Under the pieces are notes generated by a model, which saw nothing but the letters and a program-made list of their open reading frames with translations, did not search any database and was not told where the DNA came from. Position numbers and translations under genes: made by a program. A DNA stretch of 60,000 nt from Bolinopsis microptera (Eukaryota; Ctenophora; Tentaculata; Lobata; Bolinopsidae), in assembly GCF_026151205.1 (NCBI RefSeq), contig NC_087075.1, forward strand, positions 8,919,303 to 8,979,302, read 5' to 3'. Below, in pieces: positions 53,101 to 60,000 of this stretch. Numbering within the stretch: position 1 is the first letter of the stretch; the number at the start of each line of letters is the position of its first letter.

Positions 53101-56100
53101 TTTCACCATTTCTTAAATTTGTAGAACTTTTAAATATTGTATTGGGCGGCACTATCTTATATGACGTCATAGCACGTGAAACAACGTCACCTGACCCCTT
53201 ATCTCTTCAGATGCACGAGGCACAAGGATAGGAGCCCACATTATAGTGGGAACCCCGGGAACCACAGTTGACTGGGTCTTCAAACTGAAGTTCTTTGATC
53301 CGAGGCAGTTGAGAGTGTTTGTGTTGGATGAGGCTGATGTTATGGTTTCCCAGCAGGGCCATCAGGAGCAGAGCATCCGTATAAAGAAGTTAGTTATTAA
53401 TTAAGTTAATTAAGAAGTTAGTTCATTGATTAAGTTAATCAAGAAGTTAGTTTATTAACTGTTTGTTTGTTAATTATTGAGAATGTAAGACGTAAGTTTG
53501 GAAAGCGGGGTGCGAAAACGTTTTTGGCAAGTTGTATTTTACTAGTTTTCTTTGGTTACTTCTAGCCCGGCAATAGGAGATAGGCTGTCTGCTGGAGTCT
53601 AGAGAGATTAAGATTCTCAGTTTTCAAGAAACAGAAATCAATATATCTGATATTTGAACCTATCGAGGAGTTAAAAAGCCGGCATCTTCATGGTCATCAC
53701 GCCATCTACGGTCTGATTGCATCAGTCGATAACACTGAGATTTTCTTCTTTGTATTTCCGGTAATCGTACTGTAGTGCGACACGTACTCTAGTGCGACAC
53801 GTACTCTAGTGCGAAGTCCGACAAAAACACCCTCTGTCGCACTACAGTACGTGTCGCACTACGATCCAGGTAGCGTACTCTAGTGCGACAAAATATCCTG
53901 ACTTATTTCCAAGTTCAGGTCACATCCTATCCTTTTTATGGATTTGTCGGGTCGGTTCACGTCACTTATTTTGAAGTGATCTTGCGAATACGATTCGTCG
54001 GTTCACATCATGTGTTTCGAAGTGATCCACTGATCATAATTCCTTCGGGTCAGTTCAAGCCACGTATGCAGTGTGTGATCCACCGGGTAACTCGTAAGCA
54101 GCATATGATCCTCTTTCCTATTACACGCATCGTATATCTCCGATTGGGATAACAAGTACATATGCTTGGGCCATATATAAGGTCACGATGATTCTACCAA
54201 AGCATCGAACAACATCAACATGTCTTCTTCAATCATCTTCATTTCTGGACGCACTACTGGTTCAAGAAACGTTATCCACGACGGATACCGCTACTTCCTG
54301 GATAAGAAGCGCGACGACAAGACCTACTGGCGATGCACTGAATTCGCCTTGCATTCGGCTTACTCCCCGGAAAGACACAGGCTCATTATGAAGCCCTCTT
54401 GGATGAGCTCCTTGCATTTGGAGTCGACCCTCAATCTGTCATGAGTGACACTACAGTCCAAGTAGCGCACTGTAGTGCGACAGTGTCGGCCTTGAAAATT
54501 CTCTGTCGCACTAGGGTACGTGTCGCACTACGATCCAGGTAGCGTACTCTAGTGCGACAGTGTCGATCTTGGAGGTTTCGCACTAGGGTACGTGTCGCAC
54601 TACAGTACGTGAACCGTATTTCCGGCCAGGGTCTAGAGCTTATTTGCACATCATATCTTACATATTTCACATATCTTACATATTATCACATATCTTACAT
54701 ATTTTCATCCTTTCAGAACGCTAGATCCTCGCTGTCAATGTCTTCTCTTCTCCGCAACATACGAGGAAGATGTCATGAGATTCGCTCAGACTGTCATACC
54801 AGACCCAATACTGATAAAACTGAAAAGAGAAGAACAGTCTTTAGACACCATCAAACAGTTCTATGTAAGATTAGTTTGAGTTTACTTGGTTTTTACTTGG
54901 TTTTTACTTGGTGTTTAGTTTATCTCCTTTAATTCCTTACCGTGTAATACTTTGATTCAACATTAAGTTAATCTGCGAATTATCTAATTTATCATTTATT
55001 CAATTAGCTAATTAATTGCTCTTCCTTCAGGTGATGTGCAACAACGAGAGTGAGAAGTACGAGTCCCTGTGTAACATCTACGGTACAATAACAATCGGAC
55101 AGACTATGATATTCTGTAAGGTGCGTGCAGTGTCAGAGCTTTTTAACTGTGTAACACAAAGAAAACAATCTGTAAAATTACAAAAAATTATAGGCCTTGA
55201 ACAATAAACCTGTGTGGGCCCGTTATTTGTATGTTAAATTACCAAAATATGTTAAATACCGAAGAATAATGACTGGCTGATTTCTTTATCAGTCTCTGTC
55301 TATAGTGAACCACTACGGTATGTAAGTTCTTAAAAGTTCTATCAAAGTTCTAGGGTAACCATTATCTGGACACGTTCCACCTGTCCCCCCCCCCCCCCCC
55401 CCCCCTTAACCTCAAATCATCCTCAAAGAAAATGAACACCGTTTTTAATCTTACCAAGCATCTACTGTGACGTCATCATCATCATGGCATTTTCAGATGA
55501 AAACAACAGCTACATGGTTGTTGAAGAAGATGGCTGAAGATGGTCATGCAGTGGCTATGTTAACATCAGATATCTCTATAGAGGATAGGCTGGTTACATT
55601 AAACAGGTAATATACCACACCACGTGACATGACTTTATACCACGTGACATGACTTTATACTACGTGATATGACGTCACACCACGTGGCATGACTTCATAC
55701 CACGTGACATGACGTCAAACCACGTGACGTGACATGACGTGACACCACGTGACATGACTTTATACCACGTGACATGACTTTATACTACGTGATATGACGT
55801 CAAACCACGTGACATGACGTCACACTGCAAGACTCTGTTGTAACCTCCACCTATACCCCAGGTTCCGCGAGGGAAGAGAGAAAGTTCTGATTACCACTAA
55901 CGTTTGTGCACGTGGGATCGACATCGAGCAGGTCACAGTTGTTATTAACTTCGATCTGCCTATTGTCCATGGTTCAGGTAGTTCCACATTACTTCAGTAT
56001 CTGTTTTCATTTTCGTCTTGCTTAACTGTTTCTATCTATTACATAACGGTGTGACCCTCATTTTACACTGCAGTTGTAAGACACAGCTCTAACATATTTC

Positions 56101-56644
56101 TAGCATATCTCTTACATATTTGATATTTCTAACATATCTCTACCACAGTTTATCACACATCTAACACAGTGAATAATCTCAGGGACCCCAGATATGGAAA
56201 CCTATTTACACCGAATAGGTCGGACTGGAAGGTTTGGTAAGAAGGGTATAGCTATTAACTTTGTGGACAACGCGGAAACCCTAAGGATGATCAAACAGAT
56301 TCAGGTACACGAATTTAAATTGTATATACAGTGTACTCGAGGGGGGGGGGCTGTAGGTATGTTTGCCAACACGATGACCTGATGTTTATTTTTTATCATA
56401 ACTTAAGTTGTAGTTGCTTTTAGGGCTTTGCCCATCAATTCCCATGCCCATTTGACCAGATGTTGGGGGAGGTGGGCATGGGTTTGCGCCCCCCTCCCTA
56501 CAACTTTTAAATGTTCTATAGTATCGCATACAAATATTTTGTAATATCGCATATATGATATAAATGTTTCAGAATTACTTCAACAAAGAGATAGTAAAGC
56601 TAAACACTGACGATTCAGACGAGATCGAGGGTCTTGTCTGCTGA
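50116..56644 (+). CDS. DDX19: DEAD-box RNA helicase DDX19 (Dbp5), mRNA export
   Basis: Twelve exons keep frame to give 489 residues (human 479): 50116-50302, 50577-50715, 50932-51024, 52119-52221, 52446-52557, 53211-53388, 54717-54864, 55031-55120, 55497-55606, 55862-55977, 56183-56304 and 56573-56644. Motifs in order: Q motif GFNKPSKIQ, motif I SQSGTGKT, Ia PTYELALQ, Ib [71 protein letters not shown] is specific to DDX19/Dbp5. The N-terminus has an Ala-rich run (about residues 40-52). The enzyme strips proteins from mRNA at the cytoplasmic face of the pore, with Gle1 and Nup214. NUP50, another pore factor, is 30 kb away, with no sign of co-regulation. Confidence 0.97.
50431..50595 (+). repeat. 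137-bp tandem duplication copying the start of DDX19 exon 2
   Basis: ACTGTTCAGAGAAGTTGAAA occurs at 50431 and again at 50568, where it is the real acceptor plus the first bases of exon 2. The intron between is also a diverged copy (for example TAATATTTCATCCA in both). The left copy has an AG acceptor followed by about 20 exon-like bases and no useful donor. Confidence 0.9.
51680..51898 (+). CDS. Possible small single-pass membrane protein in DDX19 intron 3
   Basis: A 72-codon frame with ATG start and TAG stop stands out as GC-rich in an AT-rich intron. It has one strong hydrophobic helix (about residues 9-31, with [13 protein letters not shown]) followed by a polar, charged tail. The arrangement, short N-terminus, one membrane helix and basic-acidic tail, is that of small membrane proteins. 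No homologue is recognised. It is on the same strand as DDX19, so it would need its own promoter or be an alternative exon. Confidence 0.35.
   Translation: MDDKGQRFISLCVYTIAAFVVLLILFRCWYFIKSRGSQRTEPQAVELEKERGRGTTEGDRKSTGNFKEPLVI
53752..54625 (+). mobile_element. MULE-like DNA transposon remnant in DDX19 intron 6
   Basis: Inverted repeats at 53766-53798 and 54577-54609 agree at 32 of 33 positions and begin CGTACTGTAGTGCGACACG. Further copies of GTGCGAC in both orientations fill both subterminal zones (53780-53888 and 54453-54609). A 10-bp direct repeat GTATTTCCGG flanks the unit at 53752-53761 and 54616-54625. This is close to the 9-10 base target duplication of Mutator-like elements, though 4-6 unpaired bases lie between it and each inverted repeat. 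Confidence 0.7.
54220..54444 (+). pseudogene. FLYWCH-type zinc-finger remnant
   Basis: A 74-codon frame has [19 protein letters not shown], then YFLDKK and TYWRC. This follows the FLYWCH pattern of a GR--N--DGY strand followed by YWRC. The second Cys and the His pair that should follow are not in this frame, so it is degraded. FLYWCH domains occur in MULE transposases, which agrees with the surrounding inverted repeats. Confidence 0.55.
55615..55825 (+). repeat. 20-bp E-box/CRE tandem array in DDX19 intron 9
   Basis: About ten copies at a 20-base period start within ten bases of the exon 9 donor. Units alternate between CACGTGACATGACGTCACAC and CACGTGACATGACTTTATAC. The first is the same unit as at 23441-23553 on the opposite strand. 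A larger duplication of several units is visible. Confidence 0.95.
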
Positions 56645-58079
56645 CAGATCTAATCTATCAACTAGGACTCTAAATTTACTAGCTAGAACTCTAAACATAC
56701 TAGCTATTCTGTTACTTTCGCGCGTTTCTTAACAGGAGTGTAAGGAATGTGACTGATAATACATTTTCTACTAATTGAGAAGTGTGAGTTTGAAATATTG
56801 CCGATTATTTCTGCTAATATATAACACTGATAAAAGTTAATGTTAATCAATTAATTAATTAATCAATAACCCGATTTGAGATGGTCACATTGACAGTTGT
56901 TTCACACTGTTCTCAATTTGTCGGACTCAGTTTAGTTGTATAATAATGTTATAGTGCACCGATTTCTAATCGGCGGTTGAGATCTCCGATAATTATATTA
57001 GAGGGTCCATTAGAGAGTCTTGTGCCCGATACTACTAGGCTAGAATTGATTGAAAGTGGGATTGATGTTATGTGTATTTTGATCAGATGATCTAACTGAA
57101 AACCTCTGAAAAATCGGCGCACTATACACTATAGATGTACCATTGTACATTGTACATTGTACATGGCTTGTTTTATAATGGAATGAGCGGGTATTCCACC
57201 TCGGTTTATTTTAGTTTAACCACAATTTATTATCTTGGCATGGACAACTTTTTTAGAAGTAACGTTATTATTTTATAAAAAATGTTAAAATTTCAAAATC
57301 GGTCCTAAGTTATTTTGTCCACATGATATCTTGACAAATATTTCAAGAAAATAAGTTCTACATTTTGTAAATTATTGTTCTCGCGCTCTACTCCGTCACA
57401 AAAAGTTGTAGTTTAAAAACCAAATAAATGGTAATTTTTTCAAATCTACTTGAAAGTGTGAGAGTGCTTATTTTGCCTTTGATATAAATTTCAAGGTTTA
57501 ATCACTGAATTGTAGTGGTTTCAAAACGTACCGGTAGGACTTCCTTTAAAGAGAAAAATTGTTGTCAATTAAAGTGTAAAGAGTTAAGGAAACCCGTATT
57601 CTTGAAATAAAATTGTAGAAGTGATAAACTTGTATGAAGGCGCCCTTTTTGCTTTTGAAGTAGGTTTCTGCATTCGGACTAGTCAATTAATACCCTTGTT
57701 ATACTTATATTTGTTGTAGACATAATATTAAGATAAGAAGACTTGTGAAAATTACATCAAAACGACCGATTGAAATACAAAATAGTGCATCATGCATGTT
57801 AATTTCTGTTCTCCAGAAAAATTATTGTTTTCGTTAAATAAAACAGCAGACTTTTATTTAGTATTATAGTATTAGTATTATAGTATTAATCATTAATGGT
57901 GTGTTTGAGCATATCCAATCATCAGACATTATATTACAGCCACTTGTGGCTCCATAATGCACTTGTGGCGCGTCATGTAATGGCACGTCATTTATTGTTT
58001 ATGGAACGTCACTCAATATGGCGCTAAGACGAAACTCGCTAATTTTTGTCCTTCTTTACAAACGAAAAAAAAAAGAAAC
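56645..58079. other. Non-coding region right of DDX19
   Basis: AT-rich, no gene supported on either strand. Small repeats only, such as GTACATTGTACATTGTACAT near 57145. Confidence 0.45.
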
Positions 58080-59740
58080 CCACCCCAGTCTTACTGGGCC
58101 GCGCTCAGCCTGTCATTCCGCCTAATCTCTGTTGTTTTATTGTTTATGAACATGATAGCCTGAGGTCCCCAGGTAAACCCCAGTCTAGTTATTGTATATT
58201 GGATAGGGTAGGGCTATAGTATTCACCTAACCATGTGCTTTCGCGCCACTTCGGGCGCGCTTGTTTCACAAGTCAAGAAAACCGTGAGGCGGGCGCGCGC
58301 TATTGCAAGCGCAAGGGCTCTGGATAGAGCAAGCGCGCTACTGGAAGCGATCAGAGCAGTACACAGTACAGAGAGGGCCCTGGATAGAGCAAGGGCTAGT
58401 ATAGTATATAATAGGGTCAGGGTTTACTCACCTGGTTCACATAGCCATGTGCCTACGCGTACTGCGTGACGCGCTTGTTTCACAAGACCGCCTCCGGCGG
58501 TCGCGCGCTACTGCAAGCGAGAGGGCTTTGGTTAAAGCAACTCACCTGGGGACCCCAGGCTATCATCAATTATATAATTATATTTATCATTATGTTCATA
58601 ATAAAGATTCAGCGGAATGATGAATGACAGGCTGAGCGCCGCCCATACCAGTAAGGGTTTACGTGCATATTTACGTCAGCCATGACTCGCCAATCCCTGT
58701 GTGCTCTTTTCAAGATTCATGTACGCGAGAGAAGCGAGCAATAGACTAACATGTAACTTGTAGTGCAAGCAATGCACTATTGGACCGCGCCGTGCACGCG
58801 CGTGCTTGTCAAATGATGTTTATCGCAACCACAGTAGATCGGCAAAATACACTATTGGGCATCACCGAACTGCGAAAGATTAACACTGTGAATCAAGCAT
58901 GCTAGCAAGCTAGGGGTAATGTTAGGGTTAGGGTTATGAACATTATAGCCTGGGGTCCCCAGGCCAGGTAAGGTTTGCAGGTTTATAACTTACCAAAACG
59001 CGTGTTGAGTTCAAAGTTGGATTCTTCAACGCGGTCCTAATATTTGAAACAAATATTTTACGAGTAAGGTTAGGGTTAGAGTTAGGGTTAGGCAATTAAA
59101 GTAACTTATGTTATTTGAAGTGGAATAGATTGAAATGGGCTTACTATTGCTCTAACCCAAGCCCTCACCTAGCCATGAGTTTACCCGTACTGCGTGACTT
59201 GTAGCGCGATGCGGTACTGTGCCGCGCACTCAATGAGGCTCCTCTCGCTAGATCGGCGAGATGCGCTACTGTGCCGCGCCGAGCTGCAATGAATTGACAT
59301 CGACAATTAATGCGTGACGCGCTTGTTTAACGGTCGCTCTCTATATACCACTGCAAGCGAGAGGGCTCTGGATTACCTGAGGACCCCAGGCTTTTATGTT
59401 CATAAACACAGCCTGGCGTAATTGAACCCTCTAAAACGCGCAATTAGGCGCGTTTATGCGATTTGACAATCAAATAATCAGATTTTACAATCTAACTCAG
59501 CGCGCGGCTCTTGTAGCGCATACGTCACTTCTTTCTTATTGGTAGTTTGTAGTTGGCGTGCACGTGATCTTTTGCGCGGCTGTAATTGGTTCTGAACGAT
59601 CACGTGAATGCGAGTCACGTGCGCTCTAACATCCAATGAGCATTCGCACTTTTTTCAGGGCGATGGAAGTCGTAATTCACTCAGCCCGAATAAAGATTCG
59701 GCGGAATGACAGGCTGAGCGCCGCCCAGTAAGCTCTGGAT
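58080..59740. repeat. Nest of foldback elements with shared arms
   Basis: A first foldback spans about 58083-58670. Its left arm carries CGCTCAGCCTGTCATTCCGC and GATAGCCTGAGGTCCCCAGG, and its right arm carries their inverses. Parts of the same arms recur at 58936-58975 (AGCCTGGGGTCCCCAGG), 59373-59415 and 59690-59730. The palindrome GCTCTGGATAGAGC recurs between arms (58317, 58378, 59732, with changed forms at 58527 and 59366). TTAGGG tracts lie at 58921-58936 and 59065-59092. Unlike the rest of the window, this region is GC-rich in places (GCGCGC). No transposase is found. Confidence 0.7.
58921..59092. repeat. Interstitial telomere-like TTAGGG tracts
   Basis: GTTAGGGTTAGGGTTA at 58921-58936 and an imperfect four-unit tract at 59065-59092. 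Both lie inside the foldback nest. They may be part of the repeat rather than relics of a chromosome end. Confidence 0.8.
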
Positions 59741-60000
59741 AGAGCAACCACATATAATACTTTATTTGTTTATGATTTAGCCGAGTTGGATTTGCCGCCG
59801 ATTTGGATTTATTGACGGTCAATATTTGGTATAATTATTCACTGGGAGACTTTGGGGCCGAAAACTGATCCGGCCCCCAAAGAGGAGTCAGATCACGTCA
59901 CCAATTAGTGACGTATAATTAGTGATGTGATCCATCTGTAGAATTTAATTGGCCCAGAAATAGGCTAGATACTGGGTAGAGTTCACATGTCAATTCTGTA

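Noticed and set aside
26535-55405. Several poly-G or poly-C runs (26539, 34153, 55387) as further ends of the oligo-G family
   Set aside because: No adjacent hairpin or 8-bp duplication was seen. They could be simple homopolymers or assembly noise.
58233-58469. 78-codon Ala/Arg-rich frame
   Set aside because: Made from the GC-rich palindromic repeat; no domain.

Overview
This window comes from an animal nuclear genome. It is AT-rich and gene-sparse. The genes have many short GT-AG introns, there are interstitial TTAGGG tracts, and several families of mobile elements are present. The set of transposons and the intronless orphan class A GPCR suggest an invertebrate, possibly a non-bilaterian or marine lineage, but the sequence does not fix the species.

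Host genes, left to right. A minus-strand caprin-like gene (at least three N-terminal exons, 14209-16876) lies divergent to RBX1 (18463-19101, three exons, complete). NUP50 (19774-22721, seven exons, complete) follows, then EIF3E (23854-36351, ten exons, complete). The last EIF3E intron is 8 kb and holds a single-exon GPCR on the opposite strand (28619-29545). A minus-strand unrecognised helical/HEAT-like gene (36939-38279) shares a 303-bp divergent promoter interval with PTAR1 (38583-39530). RRS1 (47554-49665, five exons) and DDX19 (50116-56644, twelve exons) close the gene-bearing part. DDX19 contains a candidate small membrane-protein ORF in intron 3 and a DNA transposon in intron 6. The housekeeping functions are ubiquitin ligation (RBX1), nuclear transport and mRNA export (NUP50, DDX19), translation and RNA granules (EIF3E, caprin), prenyltransferase-like (PTAR1) and ribosome assembly (RRS1). 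They look like independent neighbours, not a pathway cluster.

Mobile and repetitive DNA. A young Gypsy-type LTR element (1540-5847) has identical 90-bp LTRs, a 5-bp target duplication and a likely self-priming site. It sits upstream of fragments of a decayed non-LTR element (6174-8254). Two non-coding DNA elements (10170-13716 and 30616-31945) share an unusual layout: oligo-G/oligo-C ends, 8-bp target duplications, a hairpin block near each end and an internal tandem array. The first contains about 2.8 kb of almost pure purine GAGGA-type repeat. A piggyBac element (about 41073-45503) carries an intact catalytic triad, but its N-terminal part lies in a separate upstream frame that also encodes a Tudor/chromo-like module and a 13-residue coiled-coil repeat. 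Clusters of a 16-bp palindrome flank it. A C2H2 zinc-finger gene beside it (45856-46669) is broken by a 4-bp duplication. A MULE-like element with a FLYWCH remnant occupies DDX19 intron 6. The right end (58.08-59.74 kb) is a nest of foldback repeats.

Short tandem arrays sit against or inside genes: a 40-bp array at the EIF3E intron 1 donor, a 7-bp array in NUP50 intron 5, a 35-bp array whose last unit contains the RRS1 start codon, and E-box/CRE arrays at three loci.
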